The notes under the pieces were generated by a model. It was not told where the DNA came from, did no database searches, and worked only from the letters and a program-made list of their open reading frames with translations. From positions 1 through 64,000 of the forward strand of contig JAZRIW010000004.1 of assembly GCA_045645505.1 (NCBI GenBank): DNA of 64,000 bases. The letters are read 5' to 3'. Of this stretch, positions 48,306 to 57,030 are shown one piece after another. Source of the DNA: Fumia sp045645505 (GTDB taxonomy: Bacteria > Bacillota > Clostridia > Oscillospirales > Ruminococcaceae). Position numbers and translations under genes: made by a program. The number at the start of each line of letters is the position of its first letter. Position 1 is the first letter of the stretch.

Positions 48306-48911
48306 CTATTTTTCTAAAATAACTAAAAGTTTCCCGTCTTTAACCTCTATAAAAACTTCTTTTGAAACTTTTTTATTGCTTATTCCAATCGGGAAAACGG
48401 AAGTAACAGTACCATCGTTAAGTGGATACTCCCCACCCTTTATCGTTACACCAAAAGCGTCACCGTCATACCCGAAAACGCTTATATACTTACAGTCTTT
48501 ATCTATACAGATACTTTCGTTTTTTAAAATAAACACTTCTTCTTTTTCGCTTATCAAAGTACCTGTTGCACCATTTTCGATTAAAAACAAAAGGGACTGA
48601 ATATTCGCAACAGTATGGTCAAGCCTTCCGCCAAGCCCACCGTAAATGATAAACTCCTTATACCCCAAAGAAAGCCCCTTTTTTATGGCAAGTAAAGTAT
48701 CGGTGTCATCTTTTTTAGTGGGAAATATCAAAGCATCGTCCGGCACTTTCTTTGTACCTAAAGAATCCATATCGCCGATAATAATATTAGGAGTGATACC
48801 TAATTTATCGGTATGGCAAAGTCCACCGTCAGCGGCAATTATAAAGCCATCGGCAGAAATATAAGAATAATCATTTATCTCTGAAGCAGAAAAAATTATA
48901 CATTTTTCCAT
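48306..48911 (-). CDS. thiN: Thiamine pyrophosphokinase
   Basis: A 201-residue enzyme making thiamine pyrophosphate from thiamine and ATP. Typical motifs: ADGGLCHTDKLGITPNIIIGD with the Asp pair, PTKKDDTDTLLAIKKGL and IYGGLGGRLDHTVANIQ. A single base lies between it and rsgA upstream. The usual rpe gene between them in Bacillus is missing. Confidence 0.94.
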   Translation of the reverse strand: MEKCIIFSASEINDYSYISADGFIIAADGGLCHTDKLGITPNIIIGDMDSLGTKKVPDDALIFPTKKDDTDTLLAIKKGLSLGYKEFIIYGGLGGRLDHTVANIQSLLFLIENGATGTLISEKEEVFILKNESICIDKDCKYISVFGYDGDAFGVTIKGGEYPLNDGTVTSVFPIGISNKKVSKEVFIEVKDGKLLVILEK

Positions 48912-48912
48912 A

Positions 48913-49776
48913 TTATTTTTCCCACTCCTTAATTTTAAGTGCCTCTTCGTAAAGAGCTACATAGCTTTCGTGTCTGCTTTTTGCTATTTTATTCTCATCT
49001 AAAGCTTTTAAAACCTCGCAACCTTTTTCCACCCTGTGTGAACAGTCAATAAACTTGCATTTTAAAAGATAATCGCTAAATTCCCTGAAACAATACTCTA
49101 AATCCTCTTTTAAAATTCTGTCATACTGGTTAGGCTCTATACTGCCAAACCCGGGTGAATCGGCAACATATCCGCCATTTTCCAATGGATAAAGCTCAAC
49201 GTGTCTTGTAGTGTGTTTTCCTCTGCCGAGCTTTAAACTTATCTCTGCGGTAGCAAGATTCAAATCAGGAAAAAGTCTGTTTAAAAGAGTCGATTTCCCA
49301 ACCCCCGTATTTCCTACAAAAAGTGTGAGTTTTCCTTTTAAAAGGCTTTTAATTTCATCCTCATTATCGGTATCGGGATTTGTTAAAATCACTTTAAATC
49401 CGGCATTTTTATAGATGTCATAAATCCATTTTCCGTCTTTTAAATCGGTTTTTGTGATAACAAGCACAGGCTCAATTTTCTTAAATTCACAAACCGCAAT
49501 AATTTTATCAATCACAAAAAGATTAGGCTCAGGCTCAGAAGAAGAAATAACCATCAGCACCATATCAATATTTGCAGCAGGTGGTCTTAACATCTCATTT
49601 TTACGGGGAAGAATATTGATTACAACATTTTCTTCAATCTCAACATTATCGCCGACACAAGGACTTATCCCCTGTTTTCTGAAAACACCCTTAGCCTTAC
49701 ATTCAATAATACCATCAGCGGTTTTCACATAGTAAAAACCGCTTATAGCCTTAATTATCATTCCGTTTTTAATCAT
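48913..49776 (-). CDS. rsgA: Ribosome small subunit-dependent GTPase A
   Basis: A 287-residue circularly permuted GTPase (YloQ/CpgA) that checks 30S assembly. Order: OB fold (about 1-65), then permuted G motifs ITKTDLK (G4) before FVGNTGVGKSTLLNRL (G1) and DSPGFG (G3). The C-terminal zinc site CKFIDCSHRVEKGCEV follows. It is next to prkC, whose product phosphorylates this protein in Bacillus. Confidence 0.95.
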   Translation of the reverse strand: MIKNGMIIKAISGFYYVKTADGIIECKAKGVFRKQGISPCVGDNVEIEENVVINILPRKNEMLRPPAANIDMVLMVISSSEPEPNLFVIDKIIAVCEFKKIEPVLVITKTDLKDGKWIYDIYKNAGFKVILTNPDTDNEDEIKSLLKGKLTLFVGNTGVGKSTLLNRLFPDLNLATAEISLKLGRGKHTTRHVELYPLENGGYVADSPGFGSIEPNQYDRILKEDLEYCFREFSDYLLKCKFIDCSHRVEKGCEVLKALDENKIAKSRHESYVALYEEALKIKEWEK

Positions 49777-49781
49777 AAAGA

Positions 49782-51779
49782 TTACCCTATTTCCGTAGCA
49801 TCAAAAGGAGAATCGCCTGAATTTTCACTGATACCCTCTAATCTGTCGATAATTTCATCAAAATACCCTTGTGTCAGTTGAGAAGTACCCTTATCAAAAT
49901 CCACCTCATATTCAGCATATTTAACGCCACTCAGAGCGATAACCACTTTCTGAACACCATTTCCGTTTACAGTCACATTCCAGGTAGGTGACGAGGACGG
50001 ATCGATACTCTGACTGCCCTTTTCTTCCCCGTTAACATAAACTGCCATTTTATATTCCTTTGACTTGGAATCAGGTGGGAAGTCAACCCCAATAGTAACC
50101 TTTTTATAAAAACCTGAACCGTTGCTGACAGCTAAAACAATACTGTCACCCTTTTTGATATATTCATTCGCCTCAAGACTCTGGGTGATAACAGTACCGG
50201 GTTTTTCACTGCTGTCAACCTCAGAAATGCTGACAATAAGTCCTGCCGACTCAAGTTTTACCTTAGCGGTATCGATATTAAGTCCCACAACATTAGGCAC
50301 CTTTGAAGCAATAGTGGTCTTTAACCTGCTTACATATAAAGTAACCTGTGTGTTCTTTTCAATCTTGGTTTTTGCGGGCGGATCAGTCTTTATAACCTTA
50401 TCAGGCTCTGTATCCTCAGCATCCTGAGTACGCACAACATAGTCAATTCCGCTTTCGTAAAGGATTTCCTCAGCCTCTGAAATATCCTTGCCCACAACGT
50501 TTGGAACCTCTAAAATCTTATACCCTTCACTGATTTTAATTTTAACAGTACGATTTGCCTTTACAGTAATACCGGGGTGAATATTCTGCGCATAGATAGT
50601 CCCCGACGGATATTCATCGGTAAGCTCACGTGCTTCGATAACAAAGTTAAACTTTTTGTATTCCTTGATATTCTTAACTTCATCATAATTCATTCCCACT
50701 AAATCGGGCATAACGATTTCGGGGACCTTTTCACTTCTGCCCCAATAGAAAAATCCCATAAGAACAAGAAAAGCTGTAATAATACAAGCAAAAGCAATCC
50801 CCGTTAAAATCAAAATAGTAGGACTCTTTTTAATGATAATTTCCCTCGAATCATCTAAAGAACTTTCCTTATTTTTAATCTTTTCCACCGAACGATTATA
50901 AGACTCGGGGTTTACATTGTCGGTCATATATTTATATTCAAATCTGATTGAAGGATTTTCCTTAAACTCCGCAATAGCCGAAAGCATTTCCTTTGCAGAA
51001 CGATAACGTAAATTCTTATCGCGTTGCATAGCTTTTTCGACAATATCGCAAAGTCCTGCAGGAACATCGGGATTTTTTAAAGCTATCGGAGTAGCATTCC
51101 CTTTCATATGCTGCATAGCGATTCCCTCGGGAGTTGTGCCGACAAAAGGCATTGTCCCCGTCAGCATCTCATAAAGCAAAATACCGACAGAATAAATATC
51201 GCTCTTGGCATCAGCCTCTTTACCGCAAGCCTGTTCGGGACTGATATAATGAACAGAACCTATTGCCTTATCGTTCATTGAACGTATATCTTCCCTTGCA
51301 AACTGTGCAATACCAAAGTCCATAACCTTTATAGAGCCATCACGCAAAAGCATAATGTTCTGCGACTTAATATCTCTGTGAATTACACCGTGGTCGTGGG
51401 CGTGTTCCAATGCTTTTAAAATCTGTGTAGTAAAATGCAAAGCGTCTTTCCAACGCACCTTACCCTCGTGTCTCACATACTGATTCAAGGTAATTCCGTC
51501 GATATATTCCATTACAATATACTGCTCAGCACCCGTAAAATTAACGTCATAAACCTTTACGATATTCTGTTGGTCGAGCACAGAGATAATTTTAGATTCA
51601 TTGCGGAAACGACGCACAAACTCATCATTTGCAAGATATTCCTCTTTTAAAATTTTAACTGCAACCTCTCTGTTTTCAGCTAAATCCCTTGCCTCAAAAA
51701 CATTTGCCATACCACCGCAGCCGATAAGATTCAAAAGCTCATAACGGCCGTTTAATTTTTTTCCGATATACTCTTCCAT
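49782..51779 (-). CDS. prkC: Serine/threonine protein kinase PrkC with PASTA domains
   Basis: A 665-residue membrane kinase sensing cell-wall muropeptides. Kinase domain (10-270): GCGGMANVFEA glycine loop, AVKILK lysine, VIHRDIKSQNIM catalytic loop, MDFGIAQ. One membrane segment (about 318-346, ILILTGIAFACIITAFLVLM), then three PASTA repeats, recognised by MPDLVGMNYDEV, VPNVVGKDISEAEEIL and VPNVVGLNIDTAKVKL. A C-terminal beta-rich tail of about 100 residues is unlike the short tails of Bacillus. It is coupled with the phosphatase gene upstream. Confidence 0.95.
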   Translation of the reverse strand: MEEYIGKKLNGRYELLNLIGCGGMANVFEARDLAENREVAVKILKEEYLANDEFVRRFRNESKIISVLDQQNIVKVYDVNFTGAEQYIVMEYIDGITLNQYVRHEGKVRWKDALHFTTQILKALEHAHDHGVIHRDIKSQNIMLLRDGSIKVMDFGIAQFAREDIRSMNDKAIGSVHYISPEQACGKEADAKSDIYSVGILLYEMLTGTMPFVGTTPEGIAMQHMKGNATPIALKNPDVPAGLCDIVEKAMQRDKNLRYRSAKEMLSAIAEFKENPSIRFEYKYMTDNVNPESYNRSVEKIKNKESSLDDSREIIIKKSPTILILTGIAFACIITAFLVLMGFFYWGRSEKVPEIVMPDLVGMNYDEVKNIKEYKKFNFVIEARELTDEYPSGTIYAQNIHPGITVKANRTVKIKISEGYKILEVPNVVGKDISEAEEILYESGIDYVVRTQDAEDTEPDKVIKTDPPAKTKIEKNTQVTLYVSRLKTTIASKVPNVVGLNIDTAKVKLESAGLIVSISEVDSSEKPGTVITQSLEANEYIKKGDSIVLAVSNGSGFYKKVTIGVDFPPDSKSKEYKMAVYVNGEEKGSQSIDPSSSPTWNVTVNGNGVQKVVIALSGVKYAEYEVDFDKGTSQLTQGYFDEIIDRLEGISENSGDSPFDATEIG

Positions 51780-51808
51780 AAGTACCTCCCATTTATGCGA
51801 TATGATAA

Positions 51809-52537
51809 TCAGTTTTCTGCAATTACAACAGTAATATTGTCATTTCCCCCGCCCATATTGGCAAGGTCAATAAGGGTTTTCACAGCACTTTCAGCCTGTT
51901 TCTGACCTAAAACAAAAGCAATTTCCTCATCAGTACAGATATTTGAAAGCCCATCACTGCAAAGTAAAAGCTTATCTTCCTTTTGTAGCATAAGGTTAAA
52001 GAAATCAACATTCACATCTTTACCGATACCCAAAGCCCTCGTAATCATATTTTTCTCAGGGTGAGTACGTGCCTGTTCTTTTGTGATAATTCCTTTATCA
52101 ATAAGCTCCTGAACACGCGAATGGTCCTTTGTAACCTGAATCATTGAAGACTTTCTGTAAAGATAAAGTCTGCTGTCACCGACATACGCAACATAAGCCT
52201 TTTCATTGATAATGAGAACCAGCACAACCGTTGTCCCCATTCCTAAAAGCTCAGGATTTTCCTTTGAAATTTCATATATCTTTTTATTTGCTTTGTCAAT
52301 AGCAGTAAGCATAATCCCTCTTATCATACTTTCAGGGACCTCTTTTTTAAATGCCGAAACGATATGTTTTGAGATTTCCATTTTGGCAATAGAACTTGCC
52401 CTGTCACCCCCGTTTACTCCGCCCATTCCGTCGCAGACCAGAGCAAACCCCGAATTTTCATTAAGGGCAACTATCTTAAAAACGTCCTGATTTGTTTCTC
52501 TTAAAAGACCAATATCAGTTTTACCAACTATCTTCAT
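51809..52537 (-). CDS. stp: PP2C-type protein phosphatase (Stp/PrpC)
   Basis: A 242-residue metal-dependent phosphatase that reverses PrkC phosphorylation. Motifs: GLLRETNQDVF, LVCDGMGGVNGGDRASS, GMGTTVVLVLI, VAYVGDSRLYLY and DNITVVI with the conserved Asp metal ligands. ATG 52537 behind AGAGGTGAA is used; it overlaps the rlmN stop. Adjacent to prkC as in nearly all Firmicutes. Confidence 0.94.
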   Translation of the reverse strand: MKIVGKTDIGLLRETNQDVFKIVALNENSGFALVCDGMGGVNGGDRASSIAKMEISKHIVSAFKKEVPESMIRGIMLTAIDKANKKIYEISKENPELLGMGTTVVLVLIINEKAYVAYVGDSRLYLYRKSSMIQVTKDHSRVQELIDKGIITKEQARTHPEKNMITRALGIGKDVNVDFFNLMLQKEDKLLLCSDGLSNICTDEEIAFVLGQKQAESAVKTLIDLANMGGGNDNITVVIAEN

Positions 52538-53580
52538 AAAGCATTCACCTCTTTTTGCTGTTGTCGTCTGAGCTGTCCGCACGCAGCATCTATATCTGCA
52601 CCTAAAGTTCTTCTTACGGTAGCATTTATTCCTTTATCACTTAGCACCTTCTGAAAGGCATAAACCGATTCCTTTAAACTTTTCTCAAAGCCTGCTTCTT
52701 TTACATAATTTATGGGTATTAAATTGACATGGCAAAGCATTCCTTTTAAAAGTTTTGCTAAGCACTCGGCCTCTGATTTTGAATCATTAACCCCTTTAAT
52801 AAGGGAATATTCATAAGAAATCCTTCTGTTTGTTTTATCGGTATAATATTTACAAGCCTTTAAAAGCTCATTTATATTATATTTTTTATTCACAGGCATT
52901 ATTTTACTTCTTGTTTCATCATCGGTAGCGTGTAACGAAATTGACAAAGTTATCTGCAAATTCATATCAGCAAGGTCATAAATTCTCTGAACAAGTCCGC
53001 AGGTTGAAAGCGAAATATGTCTGTGACTTAAGCAGATGGAATCTTTACTGTTTATAATCTCAAGAAACCTCATAACGTTATCAAAATTGTCAAGAGGCTC
53101 ACCGATTCCCATAAGTACGATATTTGATATCTTCTCTCCCGATTCCCTCATAACCGCGTAAACCTGTTCAAGGATCTCCGAAGGTTTAAGGTGCCTTACA
53201 AATCCCGCCTTTGTAGAAGCGCAGAACTCACACCCCATACGACAACCGACCTGACTTGAAATACAGATACTGTTTCCGTGTTCGTATTTCATCAAAACCG
53301 TTTCCACAAACTCACCGTCAGAAAGCTTAAAAAGGTACTTTTTCGTTCCGTCAAGCTTTGAAACAAGCTTCTTTTCTAAAGTAAAAGACGTTATATAAGC
53401 TATTTTTTTAAGCTTCTCTCTTAAAGAATTTGAAAGATTAGTCATCTCATCAAATGAAAGTACAGTCTTTTGATGCAACCAGGAAAAAATCTGTTTTCCC
53501 CTGAATTTCTCTACACCTATTTCGGCGAGAAAATTATTAAGTTCATCTAAAGACATTGATTTTATATCAATTCCCGCCAA
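52534..53580 (-). CDS. rlmN: 23S rRNA/tRNA adenine-C2 methyltransferase RlmN
   Basis: A 348-residue radical SAM enzyme that methylates A2503 of 23S rRNA and A37 of some tRNAs. The iron-sulfur site is GCRMGCEFCAST. LMGIGEPLDNFDNV and SLHATDDETRSKIMP are the SAM and substrate motifs. The Cys pair for methyl transfer is completed near the C-terminus (DIDAACGQLR). Confidence 0.96.
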   Translation of the reverse strand: MAGIDIKSMSLDELNNFLAEIGVEKFRGKQIFSWLHQKTVLSFDEMTNLSNSLREKLKKIAYITSFTLEKKLVSKLDGTKKYLFKLSDGEFVETVLMKYEHGNSICISSQVGCRMGCEFCASTKAGFVRHLKPSEILEQVYAVMRESGEKISNIVLMGIGEPLDNFDNVMRFLEIINSKDSICLSHRHISLSTCGLVQRIYDLADMNLQITLSISLHATDDETRSKIMPVNKKYNINELLKACKYYTDKTNRRISYEYSLIKGVNDSKSEAECLAKLLKGMLCHVNLIPINYVKEAGFEKSLKESVYAFQKVLSDKGINATVRRTLGADIDAACGQLRRQQQKEVNAL

Positions 53581-53593
53581 AATGCCAACTCCT

Positions 53594-54913
53594 TTACTTT
53601 CTTTTTAATCTTGCTATGAAAAATCCGTCAAAATCTCCCAATAACGGCGACAAGGTAATTTTTTTCACACCGCCTGAAACTATATTATCAAATAAAGGCG
53701 GTAAAGAATCTTCCTCAAAATCAGGATTATTCTCTAAAAATTCTTTTATAATCTCTTCATTTTCAGCTTTATTTAAAGCGCAGGTGGAATACAAAAGCAC
53801 TCCGCCCTTTTTAAGATATTTAGCTCCGTTATTTATTATCGAAAGCTGAATATCCTTTAAAGCTTTTATCTCATCATAAGTTTTATACTTGATTTCAGGC
53901 TTTCTTCCTATAATTCCAAGCCCCGAGCAAGGCACATCACAAAGCACTCTGTCGGCACCCGAAAACTTTTCATTGAATACGGTAGCATCGCCTTTAAGCG
54001 CTGTAACAGAATTAAAACAAAGCCTTTTTGCACCATCTTCAATAAGCTTTACTCTGTGACTGTGAAGGTCAAAGGAAAAAATCTTTGCCTTGTCGTTTGT
54101 AAGCTGTGCCAGAGTAAAACTTTTAGAACCGGGGGCAGCACAAAGGTCTAAAACAGTTTCCCCCTCTTTTGGCTCCAAAGCGTGAGCACAAAGCTGTGAA
54201 GACAAATCCTGCACGTAGAAATACCCTTTAAAAAATCCGTAAAGCTTTCTTATATCGCCTGAATTGGTTACAGTTATCGCATCAGGCACAAATTCGTGCT
54301 TTTTAGCCTTTACCCCCGTTTTTAAAAACTCGTTTAAAAGCTCATCTGAACTGATTTTTTTAGTATTTACCCTTATATTCAAAGGCTTTTCGCCGATAAA
54401 ACTCTCAGAAAGTGACAAAGCAGTCTCAAAATCATAATCTTTTTCCCACATTTTTAAAATCCATGAGGGGATAGAAAACTCTATCTCTGCTTTTTTGTAT
54501 TTATCACCTTGAGGTAATAAAATTTTCTTGCCGTTTCGTAAAAAACTGCGTAAAACTCCGTTTACAAACCCCGAAGCACTTTTCTTTTTAGAGTTTTTTA
54601 TAAGATTGACACTTTCATTGATTGCCGCAGAATCAGGCACACTTTCCATATAACAAAGCTGATAAATACCCATTTCAAGTGCCGCTATTACCTCGGCGTC
54701 AAGCTTATTTATCTTTTTTAAAGAAAGCATTTCAATCTGATAATCAAGTGTCAGTTTTCTCTCAAGCACCCCGTAAAAAAGTCTTGAAGCAAACTGTTTT
54801 TCCTTTATATCAAGCTTATTTTCCCTTAACAATGCATCAAGCACCAAGTTGGAATAGCTTTTATTCTTAATTGTCTTTAAAATTGCCTCAAAGGCAAGTT
54901 TTCTCGCTGTCAT
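53594..54913 (-). CDS. rsmB: 16S rRNA m5C967 methyltransferase RsmB
   Basis: A 439-residue protein with an N-terminal NusB-like RNA-binding domain (1-140) and a SAM methyltransferase domain. Motifs: VQDLSSQLCAHALEPKEGE, DLCAAPGSKSFTLAQL and DVPCSGLGIIGRKPEI with the catalytic Cys, plus YSTCALNKAENE with the second Cys. It lies 13 bases upstream of rlmN. Confidence 0.95.
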   Translation of the reverse strand: MTARKLAFEAILKTIKNKSYSNLVLDALLRENKLDIKEKQFASRLFYGVLERKLTLDYQIEMLSLKKINKLDAEVIAALEMGIYQLCYMESVPDSAAINESVNLIKNSKKKSASGFVNGVLRSFLRNGKKILLPQGDKYKKAEIEFSIPSWILKMWEKDYDFETALSLSESFIGEKPLNIRVNTKKISSDELLNEFLKTGVKAKKHEFVPDAITVTNSGDIRKLYGFFKGYFYVQDLSSQLCAHALEPKEGETVLDLCAAPGSKSFTLAQLTNDKAKIFSFDLHSHRVKLIEDGAKRLCFNSVTALKGDATVFNEKFSGADRVLCDVPCSGLGIIGRKPEIKYKTYDEIKALKDIQLSIINNGAKYLKKGGVLLYSTCALNKAENEEIIKEFLENNPDFEEDSLPPLFDNIVSGGVKKITLSPLLGDFDGFFIARLKRK

Positions 54914-55596
54914 CTGTTATTCCTGTTCCTTAAAGCTAAAAGTCTTAAAAGGTTTGCCACAGCCACAATAAGTGCCGCCACATAAGTCATCGCCGCCGCA
55001 GACAAAACTCTTTTTGCACCCACAAGCTCATCGTCATCTAAAATATTGTCATCTCTTAAAGTTTTTACAGCTCTTTTACTCGCGTTAAACTCAACCGGCA
55101 ATGTTACAAGCTGAAATAAAACCACTGCACAGAAAAGTAAAATTCCAAAATCCACAAGTGCACTAAATCCAAACGCAAGTCCTAAAAAAGCAAGCGGAAA
55201 TGCAAGAAAAGAACCTATCCTTGTAACGGGGATAATTGCCATTCGCACTTTTATCGGAAAATATCCTACATTGTGCTGTACCGCGTGTCCCACCTCGTGA
55301 GCCGCAACCCCCAAAGCACCGACAGAAGTAGAATTATAGGTACTGTCAGAAAGTCTTATAATCTTTTTAACGGGGTCATAATGGTCAGTTAATTCCCCAC
55401 CAACTCTTTCAATTTTAATATCTGAAAGTCCGTTTGCATCTAAAATTGAACGTGCAATCATAGCACCGGTGTAACCTTTTCTGTTAAAAACCGAGTTATA
55501 TTTTTTAAAAGTAGAAGTAACCTTAGCTTGCGCTATCAAAGTGATTATAAGTGCAGGTACTACCAGTAAAAGATAATAACTATCATAATAAAACAT
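54910..55596 (-). CDS. Zinc metallopeptidase YugP family membrane protein
   Basis: A 228-residue membrane protein. Zinc motif GVAAHEVGHAVQHNVGY (residues about 105-121) lies between an N-terminal membrane segment (LLLVVPALIITLIAQAK) and two or three C-terminal segments. ATG 55596 follows AGGAGATATAAA. The family is common in clostridial versions of this cluster; substrates are unknown. Confidence 0.9.
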   Translation of the reverse strand: MFYYDSYYLLLVVPALIITLIAQAKVTSTFKKYNSVFNRKGYTGAMIARSILDANGLSDIKIERVGGELTDHYDPVKKIIRLSDSTYNSTSVGALGVAAHEVGHAVQHNVGYFPIKVRMAIIPVTRIGSFLAFPLAFLGLAFGFSALVDFGILLFCAVVLFQLVTLPVEFNASKRAVKTLRDDNILDDDELVGAKRVLSAAAMTYVAALIVAVANLLRLLALRNRNNR

Positions 55597-55606
55597 TTTA
55601 TATCTC

Positions 55607-56524
55607 CTATCTAAAAATCTCACCCATTTTAAGACTCTTTCCTCTTAAAAAGTCCTCTGCAGGCATTTTTTTGGAGCCTTCGTACTGAACAGTAATTGCC
55701 TTTATAGCCTTATCACCACAAGCGATTACAAAATGTTTATCGTCTAAAAGCTCACCGGGAGCTCCTTTTTTATCAACAATCTCACTTTTATAAATCTTAA
55801 GACGCATACCGTTATAAAAAGTATGAGCACAAGGCCACGAAGAAAGCCCCCTGATGAGATTATGCACTTCTTTTGCAGATTTATTAAAATCAATAAGCGA
55901 CATTTCTTTTGAAAGCATCGGTGCATGGGTGGAAAGTGAGTCGTCTTGCTTTATCGGAGTAATCTCTCCCTTATAAAGCTTATTAACGGTTGAAACAATA
56001 AGCTCAGCTCCTAATAAAGAAAGTCTGTCGTGAAGTTCGTCAGCTGTCTCATTTTCACCGATTAAAATGGACTTTTTCTCAAGTATATCACCCGTATCTA
56101 TGCCCTCTGCCATATACATAGTGGTAACTCCGGTTTCGGTTTCACCGTTTAAAATACTCCACTGAATAGGTCCTGCACCTCTGTATTTAGGAAGTAACGA
56201 TGCGTGAACATTTACACATCCGTACTTTGGCAAATCGAGAATTTTTTTCGGTAAAATCTTTCCGTAAGCCACAACCACAAAAATCTCAGCTTCAAAGCTT
56301 TCTAAAAGCTTTAACACCTCTTCATCTTTTAAGGTAGTCGGCTGAAAAACGGGGATTTCATTTTGTAAAGCTAATTCCTTTACAGGTGGCGGGGTAAGCT
56401 TATAGCCTCTTCCTTTAGGCTTATCAGGCTGAGTAAACACCGCTTTTATCTCGTGTCCGTCATCAATCAAAGCTTCAAGACACGGTACCGCAAAATCAGG
56501 TGTCCCCATAAAAACAATCTTCAT
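55607..56524 (-). CDS. fmt: Methionyl-tRNA formyltransferase
   Basis: A 305-residue enzyme that formylates Met-tRNA for initiation. Motifs: KIVFMGTPDFAVPCLEAL, QPDKPKGRGYKL, NVHASLLPKYRGAGPIQWSI (formyl-THF and catalytic Asn/His) and GVTTMYMAEGIDTGDIL, with the C-terminal OB-type domain. It shares one base with def upstream. Confidence 0.96.
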   Translation of the reverse strand: MKIVFMGTPDFAVPCLEALIDDGHEIKAVFTQPDKPKGRGYKLTPPPVKELALQNEIPVFQPTTLKDEEVLKLLESFEAEIFVVVAYGKILPKKILDLPKYGCVNVHASLLPKYRGAGPIQWSILNGETETGVTTMYMAEGIDTGDILEKKSILIGENETADELHDRLSLLGAELIVSTVNKLYKGEITPIKQDDSLSTHAPMLSKEMSLIDFNKSAKEVHNLIRGLSSWPCAHTFYNGMRLKIYKSEIVDKKGAPGELLDDKHFVIACGDKAIKAITVQYEGSKKMPAEDFLRGKSLKMGEIFR

Positions 56525-57015
56525 TAAACTTCCCTCTTTCTCACAGTAACCTTTTTTCTGACAGGAGGCTCAGAAACTTCCTCTGCCCTGTCTTTAAAAA
56601 TTATACCGTCCAAATGGTCAATCTCGTGACAAAATGCCCTTGCTAAAAGTTCTGTTCCCTTTTTAGTAAATTCCTTGCCGTTTCTGTCAAAAGCACGTAC
56701 CGTTACTTCAAAAGGACGCTTTACAATCGCATATTCCTTAGGACACGAAAGACAGCCCTCCGAGCCCTCCTGAACTCCCGATGTTTTTATAATCTCAGGG
56801 TTAATAAGCTCGATAATTCCGTCTCCGACATCAATTACGACCACTCTTTTTAAAATTCCCACCTGAACAGCCGCAAGTCCTACACCCTCGTATTTATACA
56901 TAGTCTCTGCCATATCATCAAGAAGCAGATGAAGTTTTTCGTCAAATTTATCAACAACTCTTGACTTCTTTCTCAAAGTCAGATCTTCTTCGGTAATAAC
57001 GTTTCTGAGTGCCAT
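56524..57015 (-). CDS. def: Peptide deformylase
   Basis: A 163-residue metalloenzyme that removes the N-formyl group from new proteins. All three motifs are seen: GVGLAAVQVG (I), EGCLSCP (II, Cys ligand) and CHEIDHLDGIIF (III, HExxH). It pairs functionally with fmt. Confidence 0.97.
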   Translation of the reverse strand: MALRNVITEEDLTLRKKSRVVDKFDEKLHLLLDDMAETMYKYEGVGLAAVQVGILKRVVVIDVGDGIIELINPEIIKTSGVQEGSEGCLSCPKEYAIVKRPFEVTVRAFDRNGKEFTKKGTELLARAFCHEIDHLDGIIFKDRAEEVSEPPVRKKVTVRKREV

Positions 57016-57030
57016 AATATTTCCCCCTTA